Below are positions 20,125 to 30,275 of a stretch of 64,000 nt of DNA, one piece after another. Position 1 is the first letter of the stretch. The number at the start of each line of letters is the position of its first letter. The notes under the pieces are model-generated. The model did not search any database and was not told the origin of the DNA. It saw only the letters and a list, made by a program, of their open reading frames with translations. The translations under genes were made by a program, and so were the position numbers. The stretch comes from Byssothecium circinans (taxonomy: Eukaryota; Ascomycota; Dothideomycetes; Pleosporales; Massarinaceae), in contig ML977036.1 in assembly GCA_010015675.1 (NCBI GenBank), positions 173,067 to 237,066 on the forward strand. Direction: 5' to 3'.

Positions 20125-21369
20125 ATGAAGCGAATACGCGTCTCCAGTCGTGCCACTCAATTACTGGCGAGAAACGCTCCACGCCGCCCGTCATGTCCCT
20201 ATGCTTCAGTCTTCCAAGGGACCGTCGCGCCTCACCACCATAGGATACAAGCGCGTTTCCAAACCACAGCCGCGATCCCGAATGCTGAAGAATTGGAATT
20301 GGAGAGTGAAGAGGGGGCAGAGGCCTCGACATTGGGCAAGGTTCCGGCCCTTCGAAATGGGGGGTTTGGCAGAAAACCCCTTCGACTGGAGAGACTCCCG
20401 TCTCCGCACCCACACGCCGCTTCACATTCAATCAAGCTGTCTGCTCTGCGGTCTCGACTGTCACTCGACCCTCGATTTCCGCTACAAACCCTCGCCCGAA
20501 CACTCGTGCACCCCTCCGCCGACCCCGATCCCGCCTTCAGCAATGCCTCCTTATCCGTTCTCGGAGCCAACCTGCTCGGCTACTACACAACTGAGTGGAT
20601 TCTCTGCAATTACCCTCGTCTCCCCATGTCGGTTGTCTTTGCAGTACAACACGCATATATCGGGCCAAAAGCACTAGCCACCATTGCTAGCGAATGGGGG
20701 ATTGAAGCGGCGGCAGAACCGGGCGGCGAGGTGGATCCAGGGCTTTTACAATTCAAGAGACTTAAGTCCGGGAAGGAGCTGCCAGCAATACTTAGGCGGC
20801 AATCTCCCTGGAAATGGAACAATACGACTACGCATAAGATCGTCGCTACAGATGAGTTTGGCTCCGACCACGCGCCAGTCAGCCCACATGCTCTAACTGA
20901 GACTGCGGTCCCTTTGGAGGAAGCAGCACAATCTTTTGTGCGAGCTTTGATTGGAGCATTGCAGCTGCACCTCGGGTCCCCTCTCGTAAAGCGTTTCTTC
21001 AGGGACCACTTCCTCAGCCGGAAACTCGACCTATCCTCCCTCTTCGACTTCCGGACACCAACTCGCGATCTCTCACGGTTATGCGCAAGAGAAGGCTTCG
21101 AAGCCCCCGTAGCGCGCCTCATTTCAGAAACTGGTCGATTGAGTAGACACCCTGTGTTTATCGTGGGAGTGTATAGTGGTAAAGATAAACTTGGGGAAGG
21201 AGCAGGGAGCTCACTAGATGAAGCCAGGATAAGAGCTGCAGCAGCCGCTTTGAAGGCATGGTATCTCTACAGGCCGATCGAAGTCACGCTGCCAAGTAGC
21301 ATGGAGAACGAACTCGACACAAGCAAGTGGAAACCGAACATGGTGGATTGCGGTGAGGTTATTGTATAA
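20125..21369 (+). CDS. Mitochondrial large ribosomal subunit protein mL44 (MRPL3 type)
   Basis: 414 residues from the ATG at 20125 in one exon; the frame is open further upstream, but this ATG begins an Arg/Ser-rich mitochondrial targeting sequence (MKRIRVSSRATQLLARNAPRR). The body is an RNase III-like fold: KLSALRSRLSL, FPLQTLARTLVHPS, NASLSVLGANLLGYYTTEWI (helix equivalent to the RNase III signature but without the catalytic acidic residues), EEAAQSFVRALIGALQLHLG. It ends in a double-stranded-RNA-binding-like domain (RHPVFIVGVYSGKDKLGEGAGSSLDEARIRAAAAALKAWY). Loss of the acidic residues is normal for mL44, which is structural near the mitoribosome tunnel exit. Confidence 0.9.
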   Translation: MKRIRVSSRATQLLARNAPRRPSCPYASVFQGTVAPHHHRIQARFQTTAAIPNAEELELESEEGAEASTLGKVPALRNGGFGRKPLRLERLPSPHPHAASHSIKLSALRSRLSLDPRFPLQTLARTLVHPSADPDPAFSNASLSVLGANLLGYYTTEWILCNYPRLPMSVVFAVQHAYIGPKALATIASEWGIEAAAEPGGEVDPGLLQFKRLKSGKELPAILRRQSPWKWNNTTTHKIVATDEFGSDHAPVSPHALTETAVPLEEAAQSFVRALIGALQLHLGSPLVKRFFRDHFLSRKLDLSSLFDFRTPTRDLSRLCAREGFEAPVARLISETGRLSRHPVFIVGVYSGKDKLGEGAGSSLDEARIRAAAAALKAWYLYRPIEVTLPSSMENELDTSKWKPNMVDCGEVIV

Positions 21370-22175
21370 GATATGGGCGAAACCACACTTTTGGAGTTAT
21401 TATGGGCATGGCATGTATGCATAGAGGGAGGTCGCCTTCTCTTCAATTGTGTATTTTTGAGTCGGATGTTGGGGGATTTAAGAGGGGGGAACGAGCCGTG
21501 ACCGACAATCCACGATGCCGTGTGCGAGTCGAGCAGAGAGATGCTGGGCGTACCAGATAGGAGCCAAAGGTTGGCGGTGAATGCAGCCTAATGTACCATA
21601 TATCACATCGACAGTGTGAAGATACCACCGGCATTTCAGCGTGTACCATATCAGACAATTCAAGCGAATTTCCAAGAACAGACGACAACTGAAGATGAGC
21701 GGTGATGGCAAAGACACTACGGACGAAAAGAGGGAGAGTAGCACCGGTGAGACTAAGATGCGGCTGACGTCACAGCGCCCCCGACAGTTAGCTTCGAAAC
21801 AAATTCGTCGTACCACAGTACTATTCAATATAATCGTCACATGGTCACTGAGAGGCGGGATGCAATACAAGGGAGACGCTCGCTTCTGCTTTTGATTCAC
21901 CGCTACAGCTCAAGTACCTATGCAGGTGGTATTTCTGTATAGGTTACAAATCAAGCAACTACAGCGAAACCTTTAGTAATCCCCTTGTTACAGTCATCTT
22001 CCAAGCTCTACCGAGGTACATAAACCATCAATAACAATGTCTCATGTTCACTCGTCTTATACCTAGTATTGATATCGCCCCCGCCATCTACGTACCAGTC
22101 TCACCGCCAACCTTTGGAAGTTAGCTCTCTGTGCTCCCCCAAACTCAACATCAACCAAACAATCAAATCCTCAGC
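21370..22175. other. Intergenic region
   Basis: About 0.8 kb with no supported gene. The plus frame 21641-21895 and the minus frame 21900-21478 lack recognisable features. The right end is the promoter and leader of the arginase-like gene. Confidence 0.5.
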
Positions 22176-23219
22176 ATGGCCCCATCCCCCCGGACCATCA
22201 ACATCATAAACATCCCCTCGGACATCGGATCCATGTACGCCGGGAAATCGCGCGCACCAGCCGCTTTCGCATCCGCAGGACTCCAGCGCAAGCTCCAAGC
22301 CGCGGGCCACCCCATCAAAGAATACGGCGCCTTCTCACCCTTCACAACGGGGAAACACCCCCCAGTAACAACGACAGTCTGGAAGCCCTCATCCCGACAA
22401 CCCAACGGCGCCCGCAACGAAAAGGAAACGGTAGAAGCCTGCCACCGCGTAAAAACCACCATCACATCCGCACTCTCCGACTCCAACCCCCGCGTCAACA
22501 CGCGAGAAGACGGGATCCAGACTCCAGAGTTCCAACTCATCCTCTCGGGGGAATGTCTCTACACCCCCGCCATCCTCTCCGCCTACGCCCACCACTTCAA
22601 CCCCCCCTCCCCCCCGTGCACCCCCTACCCGCAAGCGGAAGCGAAAATCGGCATCATATACATAGACGCCGACACGGACCTACACACCCCCGCGGACCCA
22701 GCTGCCACGGGCACAATAGCCAGCATGACGCTCACGCACCTGACCCTCCGACCCGGCGCCCTCGCCAGCATGACTCCCTTCTCCCTCCCCAACGGTTCCC
22801 CCGTGGTCGATAGTTCGAACATCGTGCTCTTCGGCACTAACCTGCATTCCCCCGCGAACCAGAACCCGGAACACCTCGCCTACCTCTTCGACAACGGGTT
22901 CCGCGTCATCACCTCCGACGCCGTGCAGAAAGACGCCGGAGGGAAAGCGGCAGAGGCGCTGCGGTGGATGGAGGATAGAGTCGATTACTTCGTCGTGCAT
23001 TTGGACGTTGATGTCATCGATCCGGGCGAGTTTCCGTTGTGCAATGTGCCGAATTGGACGGGCACGGCGTATGAGCAGGTTATGGCGAGTGTGAGGGTTT
23101 TCTTGGGGAGTCGGAAGGTGGTTGCGCTGAGTGTGGCTGAGGTGAATCCTGATCATGATCCCGGGTTGGGGATGACGAGGAGGCTTGTTGATGATCTTGT
23201 CGGTGCGCTGGGTGGTTGA
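22176..23219 (+). CDS. Arginase-like protein of the ureohydrolase family with altered metal ligands
   Basis: 347 residues in one exon from the ATG at 22176 (MAPSPRTINI); an upstream in-frame ATG at 22131 would add 15 residues with no family match. The ureohydrolase fold is recognisable: GSMYAGKSRAPAAF near the N-terminus, IDADTDLHTP (about 163-172), FVVHLDVDVIDP (272-283) and SVAEVNPDHD (319-328). Arginases hold two Mn ions with GGDH, DAHxD and SxDxDxxDP. Here GGDH is replaced by SGEC (124-127) and DAH by DAD (164-166), so both usual histidine ligands are gone while the later aspartates remain. This may be a catalytically changed or inactive paralogue rather than a urea-cycle arginase. The 5' two thirds use almost only C-ending codons, while the last 240 bp turn G/T-rich. 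Confidence 0.82.
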   Translation: MAPSPRTINIINIPSDIGSMYAGKSRAPAAFASAGLQRKLQAAGHPIKEYGAFSPFTTGKHPPVTTTVWKPSSRQPNGARNEKETVEACHRVKTTITSALSDSNPRVNTREDGIQTPEFQLILSGECLYTPAILSAYAHHFNPPSPPCTPYPQAEAKIGIIYIDADTDLHTPADPAATGTIASMTLTHLTLRPGALASMTPFSLPNGSPVVDSSNIVLFGTNLHSPANQNPEHLAYLFDNGFRVITSDAVQKDAGGKAAEALRWMEDRVDYFVVHLDVDVIDPGEFPLCNVPNWTGTAYEQVMASVRVFLGSRKVVALSVAEVNPDHDPGLGMTRRLVDDLVGALGG

Positions 23220-24422
23220 GAATCCGTGTAGGCTTTGAGAGAATGGGGAGTTCTTGGGAAGAAGTTCTCCATTTAATGTATGTATAGTATAGTATATGAG
23301 GTCTCTGTAATTGATAAGTTTCTAGTTAATATCGTGTCAATCAATGTGTTTCTTTGCTATAGTTTAGCTTCTCTTGTTGGCAAAAGAGTTGTGATATATA
23401 TACAGAGTTAAAGGGGAAAAAAAAAACCAAAAACATACGGCAGCAGCTATTCGCTTGAGGTCTCCCATCAAACTACTAAACCGCCGGTCGAAGATTTAAC
23501 GTGTGGTGAGCGGACGGGAACCAGTGGTCTTCTTCACCTATGGTCGTATGTGGAAGTTTTGCACTGGTTCATCGTATATAATGCAGGAATCGTGCTACAG
23601 TATCCATAAACATAAGAAAGGACGTCAGACCCGACCACTTCACAAAACCCCGATACTTGGGAAACATGCTAGCAGTACTTAAATAAATTAGGAGTATCAC
23701 ATAGCGAGACAAAGCATATCGAGCTGTTTTCTGGGCGCAGAGGAATTGAAGGTGGAGGTGGAGGGGAGGTGAAAGAGGACGTGTTGCTGACTAAGAGATT
23801 GATTGCACTTCCCGTCTGCTTTCTCTAGAATCAGCCGTCAGGCGGAAGACAGAACATTCAAGGTCATTTGAGAATCAAAATTACAATAGTCTTGTTCCTA
23901 TCTACACGGTTGTACCAGTGAACGCCATACACCCCATCTTCTCGAACCAATGTGTTCCGATTCACCGGGTATTCAAAGTAGGACAAAGCGAAGTAATGTG
24001 CACGTAATCGGTAGATGCGTAATCGTGTTCAATCATCCATCGTCGTCCTCGCGGTCCAAATCTTATGCAGTCGTAATCGTAGTCGTAATCATAATCTCAT
24101 GAGAGACATGCTGCTGAATGTGAACGCGGCCAACGTGCAAAATGTGTGAAGGGTATCAAATGCCTGCCCAAAAACAATCGAATCAAAACAGACGCAGTCG
24201 TTAAAAAAGGACCTGTCGCAATCGTATCAAAACCTCCTGCCGCCATCTATCCGTAAACCAAACATGTCCCAATGTTTCCGGATCGCTCCGAATATGCCGT
24301 GTTATCCCTCGTGTTGTCTCCTCCTCGTGACTCCCATAAATCCTCGCGGATTAAGCCCATGCCGAGATGTCACACGTTTCGACCAGAAACCAAACACAAC
24401 ACCACCATCTCGTCGCATCTCC
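23220..24422. other. Intergenic region between convergent genes
   Basis: About 1.2 kb holding the 3' ends of the arginase-like gene and the minus-strand pseudokinase gene. It has an A9 run near 23420 and a degenerate CGTAATC/CGTAGTC repeat at about 24070-24096. No gene is supported; the plus frame 24264-24662 is antisense to the pseudokinase C-terminus. Confidence 0.5.
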
Positions 24423-26411
24423 TCACCAAGTACCAGCCTGATCAAACCGCCTGGGCTGCTGTTGCTGGAAATAACCATCAAACACACTCAGCTCTGGTTG
24501 GTGAACTTGGTGCCTCACACCACCGCCCTGTCCACTTCCCCTTCCACTTGCACTGGTGACGCCCAAACTCGCAGCAGCCTGCCCACTGTATCCCCCACTA
24601 TCCAAGCTTCGCCTCCTAACACCAATAGCCTTCCCGCTACCATATCCATTAACGATGGATGAAATTTTTGCTCTCTCTTTAGGCTTCTGCCTAATCATTT
24701 CCTCGATGATCTGAAGCCAGTCTGACTCCGCCTTGAGCTGGCGCACTTTGCGGCCTGATCCGACATTTCCGTTCCGCTGCCCGGAAGTTGTGACTGCATG
24801 CAAGCGGTTTCGCCAGCCGGCCACCCGATCCAGGTTTCCATGAAACGAGGCGTCCTGAGAGGAACGGGCGCGGTACTGGGCGAATAAGGAGAGTGATTCG
24901 CCCTGCACGACGGTCATCATGGATAAGAAGACGCAACCAAGAGAGAAGACATCGGAAAAGCGCTTGCCACGCGACTGGACAGCCTCCGGGGCGGCGTAAA
25001 TGTATGCTTGATCCTGGAAGTAGGTATGAAGCTGATCGAGGCGCGCTAGGGTGGGGGCCGTTGGACTCGTGGAATAATCAGATCCTCCAATGCCGAAAGC
25101 GCTGAAGAAGATGCGTGAGCTGTCGATGAGGATCTTGCGCGGTCGGATGCTGCGGTGGCAGATGGATTGGGAATGGAGATAATCCAATGCAGATGACAGA
25201 TCAAACATCCAGTCAACTAGTAATTTTGGCCGATTTGGTTCTGCGCCCTGCAAACTCAAATAATCATCAAGGCTGTACTGAGCTCTCGCCGTTATAATGC
25301 CTACATGGCTTGGCTGAGCATATGTAACCATAAGCCTAGCGATGTTCTTGTGCTCGTACGTCTTGAACTTGTTGATCTGGTCTAGTAGTGCCGCCTTCTG
25401 GTTTGGTCGAGTTAGAACAAGCCGCTTCCTTATCAGGGTACGGTCGTCACTACTCCCCAACATCCGGACCCGATCTACACTCTTCTCAGAGCCCCTCGAC
25501 GTCCGTATCAGATTGATGTGTTGTAGCGGAACCGTTTCTCGGGAACTGAAGTCCACGTGAGAGCCATTCAATGGTAGCTCTTTCGACGTGGCACGCCACT
25601 GCTCATCAACAACTCGTCGGGCATCCGCCACGATACCCTGAAGTCGATCTTCTGGAAATGGTAGATTCTCGTCTCGAAGATCGAAGAATGCTGCCTGTCG
25701 CCACGACGACACATCGTCGCAGACGACTAGAAGGATGGCGAGTCTAGGATTAGATAACGTCCACTGCCATACCTTCCTGATCATGGCTGCCTCAACGAAC
25801 TGTCTCCTCGCAAGCTCGTAGAACCACCCAGACAACGACTGACCCTGGGTAGAGAGCAACGACGTGTTGATAAATCCATTTACCAAGGGGGAGAAAGCTG
25901 TCATGCTTTGTCGGTAGGGGTTGGGCGATGCAATGTTGGGAACTGGCGACCCTGGATAGTCTGTACCTCTAAACGCCTCTCCAGAAGCTGATGGTGTGGG
26001 ACTCATGGGTGCAAATCCGGCGGGATTGATGGGTCTTAATGGTTGAGGGGCTATGGGAGTAGTCGACCGACTGGCATGCTGCGGAGTGCGGTTCGGGCTG
26101 TAGTCGTCTGAAGGACGTCTTTCCGATGTCTCCCTAGGTGGCGAATTGGTCGACCTGCTTGATTGCGAGGAGGCCGGGCTAGACATGATATTTAACCAAG
26201 GGTTGTTCGTGTTGTTCGAAGTAGGGGTAGCGCTCCTGCTCGTACTAGTGCAGGATGATACCGACGAGGCCGTCGGGGATGGGGGTCCTCGCGTGTACCA
26301 CGATGGCTCGTCGTGCAAGTTGACCATTGACATGGTGTGCTGGAGATTGTACTGCGGTTTGGCATACTCGTTGGCATGCGTCCGCCAGGGGGAACTCGAA
26401 GTGGGCTGCAT
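24423..26411 (-). CDS. Protein pseudokinase with Ser/Pro-rich N-terminus
   Basis: 662 residues in one exon. About 170 N-terminal residues are Ser/Thr/Pro-rich and probably disordered. Then comes a conserved region (LSGWFYELARRQFVEAAMIRKVWQW onward) and a kinase-like C-lobe: LLVDWMFDLSSALDYLHSQSICHRSIRPRKILID, FFSAFGIGG, YAAPEAVQSRGKRFSDVFSLGCVFLSMM. In active kinases the catalytic loop is HRD and the metal site DFG; here they are HRS (419-421) and AFG (438-440), so both essential aspartates are missing. The APE motif (AAPEA) and the D..S.GC..L helix survive, so the fold should be intact. I infer a scaffold or allosteric role; the partner is unknown. The ATG at 26411 is the first in frame. Confidence 0.85.
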   Translation of the reverse strand: MQPTSSSPWRTHANEYAKPQYNLQHTMSMVNLHDEPSWYTRGPPSPTASSVSSCTSTSRSATPTSNNTNNPWLNIMSSPASSQSSRSTNSPPRETSERRPSDDYSPNRTPQHASRSTTPIAPQPLRPINPAGFAPMSPTPSASGEAFRGTDYPGSPVPNIASPNPYRQSMTAFSPLVNGFINTSLLSTQGQSLSGWFYELARRQFVEAAMIRKVWQWTLSNPRLAILLVVCDDVSSWRQAAFFDLRDENLPFPEDRLQGIVADARRVVDEQWRATSKELPLNGSHVDFSSRETVPLQHINLIRTSRGSEKSVDRVRMLGSSDDRTLIRKRLVLTRPNQKAALLDQINKFKTYEHKNIARLMVTYAQPSHVGIITARAQYSLDDYLSLQGAEPNRPKLLVDWMFDLSSALDYLHSQSICHRSIRPRKILIDSSRIFFSAFGIGGSDYSTSPTAPTLARLDQLHTYFQDQAYIYAAPEAVQSRGKRFSDVFSLGCVFLSMMTVVQGESLSLFAQYRARSSQDASFHGNLDRVAGWRNRLHAVTTSGQRNGNVGSGRKVRQLKAESDWLQIIEEMIRQKPKERAKISSIVNGYGSGKAIGVRRRSLDSGGYSGQAAASLGVTSASGRGSGQGGGVRHQVHQPELSVFDGYFQQQQPRRFDQAGTW

Positions 26412-28308
26412 TGCTGCAAGACCAAGAGACGATTCTATTCAGAGGCAAAACCTGATCAATGAGCAGCAAAGGAAATGGCGCCGGGGCGCGGGCGCACAAA
26501 TGCAGCAGAACGGACAGGCGCTATTGGACAAGCAGGCAGCGAAAGACGCAGAAACAGCATGAACAAAAACAAAAACGCACATCAGCAGCGAAGGGGGGAA
26601 GCGTGGGAGGTGACTGCGAAGTGGTTTGAACCCAGGAGCTCAGCCCGGCTAGATGTACTGATAGATGCACACATCGGAGGGACGCGGTCTCTACCGGGTG
26701 CCCCAGGGAAGGACCAGGCTATTGCCAGAGAGGGCGCAGAGGCTTTGATGTGCTGGCACTCCTTCTCTGCATTCCGGACCGCATTAGTAGACGATTACAA
26801 TATATGGTGAAGAGTTGGGTTGTCGGGCGAATACACACTGGGCACGAGCACACCCTTGCGCATCAATGTGGGTTAGCATGCTGCAGGCGAACGTGGCCCG
26901 CTGGGAGTCGCCTCGCTCACAACCTCTTGGAAGCAGAAGTTCGCATGCCGTTGTCAGCGTCACTCGTGTGGTGCCAGATCATCGTCGCAATCGTGTACAC
27001 AGCGCGCCGTCCCGAGGCGGGCCAGTTGCAGTTGCGGTTGCGGCTGGCGAGGTGTCAAAATGCAAGGCGAGGCGACAGGGCGAGGCTGTGTACCGTCTTT
27101 GTGAATGGCATGGTCATGATTCAGACGGTTTGCTATTGAAGACTTTGAAGGGTGGCTGGCATCTCGCCGTTGCTGTATCTAATGATGCGAGGTTGATGGG
27201 CATCAAGATCAACGATTTGGGCGTCACCGTCTCTGTTGGGCCCAGAACTCGGCAGGAAGAAAGATAGCCCGGGCGGCCTCAATTGGATCGGCGCCAAGTG
27301 AGCACTCGAGGACAAGAACAACAAATGGCAGTGTTGGTGGGCGCGGAGACTTCGCAGAGTGATGAATGGGGTGGAGGGCGGTGTCGTGGCAGACAGAGAC
27401 AGACACAATCACCGCAGCTGCTGTATTGTAGTCTTCTGCTGCGCTGTAGATGATGAATCCGTGAACGGAGCCAAGGCCCAAGGCTTCTGACAAGGGAAGG
27501 GAACGATGTCTGTGGCTCTGTGGTGGGGTCTGCGTGAGGTGAGCGTGGTGAGGTCTGTGGTGACTCGGCAGAGAGGCCGCGGTGAGGCGCCGAATCTGTC
27601 TGGTCGCTCCTGCCCAGTGTCACGCTGAAACCCCAGTCGTCCTCGCGCTGGGGTGCTCCTTCCTCACCCTCCCGCGGGCAGGGGCGCGCCTTCCCCTCTG
27701 ATTGGCGTGCCTGCCGAACTCGGGCGATTTTGAAGCGCCTCACGTCCCGTCTGTGCGCCGAGTCTCCAGACCTCAACACCAATTGTCTCAAGGGGTCTAT
27801 TACCTTCATGCCTGTCACGAACCGCTGCCAAAGCTTGGTTGGCTTAGCGTCCAAACTACTAGATCAAGCTTAAAATGTTCTCTCGTCAGTGTCATCGCAT
27901 GGCTCTGTTCCGCCACGCCGTCTCGAGTCCGTCTCAACACTGCCATGGAAGATTCAGTTCGGTCTGGCGCTGCTCGCTGAGTCTGCATTGCCCTGTTCCT
28001 CGCGCCATCTTCCCCCTCCGTGCGGACTCGACCACCAAGGCCTCGTCACCTGGATCACTCAAATTTTCTTAATCCTCGTGGCGCCGGGCACCCTGAACCT
28101 AATGACTTGCTGGCAGAGCCGGTTTCTCACCAGCCGTTGACCCTCCTCCATCTTTTCGTTTCTCTCCAAACTTTCTTCCCCTCTCTTCGCCACCCTCTTT
28201 TGCATTGCTGCTGGCCAGCCCAGCATCGCCTTTCTCTTCTCTACCTTCGACCCAAACACCTTTTAATACAGCAGCTCCTATCTCATATCCGCCCTGCTCT
28301 TCGTCGCC
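26412..28308. promoter_or_regulatory. Long divergent intergenic region
   Basis: About 1.9 kb between the pseudokinase start (26411, minus) and the membrane-protein start (28309, plus). The right 250 bp is strongly pyrimidine-rich (CT blocks at 28140-28260), a usual core-promoter and leader feature in filamentous fungi. Several 80-190 codon open frames overlap here on both strands, none with recognisable content. Confidence 0.45.
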
Positions 28309-29382
28309 ATGCTCTTGAACGCCGCCCTTGTGGGCGGCCTTTTCCTCGCCGGCTTGACGTCCGCAAAACCCAACCCACACGGCGCACTCTTTCGACGCAG
28401 CGATGATTTGGACATTGTCTTACGACGGGATGCTGGAGACATGATGGCCATGCTTACCGAACGACAAGCCGCCAATGGTGCCGACTCCGCGCCCCAAGTG
28501 TCGCCAACACCAGCTTCGGGCGATGCAGCAAAGGCGAATCTGGCAAAATGGGAGGAGCAGACCAAGACGGCGTGTACAACAGCACTCATGTCACTCAATG
28601 GCCAGGCCTCAAACCCTAGCGGTATTGCAGTGTGCTACAACCTTCCGTTTCTCGACAACCAGACTGGCATCTTCCAAGCCGAGTTGCGCATGTACAATGT
28701 TTCTGCGCCCATTGCCCCGTGGACTGGCATCCGAGCCGCCGATGTCAGCATGACTCTATCCTACTTGGGCGCTACCGTGCAGAACATGAATGCCCCATTC
28801 ACAAAGCGCGACGCAGGGTACCCGTCGATTAAAGAGAGGGGTGTGGAAGGCATGCTCGTTGAAAGACAGTCCGCCAATGCGCCCACAGAGCTGAAGGTGC
28901 TCATGTATGTTGGAAAGATCAACGCCAACCTGATGGGAAGCGCCATGACACAGTGAGTCTACCACCGATCTCATCCCAATTGCTCGCGATACTAACCAAT
29001 ATTCAGGGCAACTCTCCAACCTCTCCTCATCCCCCAGATCGAGCTCACGGCCAAGAACCTCGCCGGTCAGGACGAAAAGGCCACTCTCTCCTCGCAAGAT
29101 GCCTCCTTCGTCAACGGTGTCTTCGCGAAGCAAGCCACGTCTCCGGCAGCTGATGCCCAGGCCGCCGCGTCCGCCTCCGCAGCCGTTGCCTCCGCCGAAC
29201 CTTTCAAGCTCCCCGGAACCGGCATCGGTGAAGTGGGCCCCCAAGGTGTCATCATCACCGGCGTATGGATGGTCGCATTCACCTTCGTCGTTGGCATGGG
29301 CACCTTTGGCCGGATACAATTCCGCGAGCAATACAGGCGACGCATGAAGAACGACATGGCTCGGAATCTGCGTACGATATAA
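28309..29382 (+). CDS. Secretory-pathway membrane protein of unknown function
   Basis: Exons 28309-28952 and 29007-29382 (intron GTGAGT...TACTAACC...TTCAG) give 339 residues. There is a signal peptide (MLLNAALVGGLFLAGLTSA), a lumenal region with an N-glycosylation site (NVS) and several dibasic or RR positions, one membrane helix near the C-terminus (GVIITGVWMVAFTFVVGMGTF), and a short basic cytosolic tail (FREQYRRRMKNDMARNLR). It should therefore be a type I membrane protein. Hydrophobic beta-like segments (AELRMYNVSA, ELKVLMYVGKINANLMG) suggest a folded ectodomain. I do not recognise a named family; similar fungal proteins are annotated as hypothetical. Confidence 0.82.
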
Positions 29383-30275
29383 GATCATGTATTGATCGTG
29401 TTCAAGCAAAAGCAAAGTGATGAGATGAGATGATTCCCCCTCTCGATTATTTTCCCCTATTTGTCGCATGCGATACCATTACCCACGCTAGTCATTCTTT
29501 TCCTAGCGATTTCTGTTCTTCTCAAACACGTTGTACATAATTTTAAGCAGGGCGGGAGCTTGATTCTCCCTGTCCTGTATTGTGGCGGTGATCAGTGGCG
29601 GCATCCTAGCGATGAAAAGGTTTTTATATTACTGGATCCGGATCCATTGAGATGCGAGGGGAGGGGAGGGGATTAGATAGAAAGCAAGAAGGGATAGAAA
29701 CAACTTCTCTAATATTTTCCAAGCAAAACAATTCAAAAATAAAAGTCAAAATAACACTTACATTCGTTTGACGTTTTCTCTCCATCGTATATCTCGATTT
29801 CCATGTGTAATGTAAGTCCTACCCTGCTAGGTTCGTCCAATAATCCAGATGTATACAACGCTGTGAACACGGCAAATGCCACACTCCAATAATCTACCTT
29901 CCAATAGCCTCGCCATGGCTCGCCACCTGGGCATGTCTCACCGCACGTGTGATCTACCCCAAGACGTCACAGCCACCGTTCTTGGGCATCCCGCTCAGCT
30001 CAGCTCAGCTTACCATCTCCCAGCTCCCGCCCTTCCCCAAGATCCCCCATCCAAGCTGCGGAAAATCCATTCATCGTCCAGAGATCTCGCCATCGGAAGT
30101 AATTCGAGATCTATCTCCTAATCTCTTACGAATGCATCGGCCCATCTTCCATGCACATGCATACAACCCATCATCGTCCCTCAACCCAGACTCCAGACAC
30201 GAAAAGCACGGGTCAGAAAGCCTTTCAACCTAGTTATTCAGCGGAAATACATTCTCTACATCCCCCTTTCCCTCC
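29383..30275. other. Intergenic region between convergent genes
   Basis: About 0.9 kb of 3' flanks. It includes a short AGCTC tandem (30000-30009) and AT-rich stretches at 29700-29760. No gene supported. Confidence 0.5.

Noticed and set aside
26245..27854. Several overlapping 80-190 codon frames upstream of the pseudokinase
   Set aside because: They are Arg/Ser/Pro-rich, overlap on both strands and have no recognisable content; best seen as promoter DNA.
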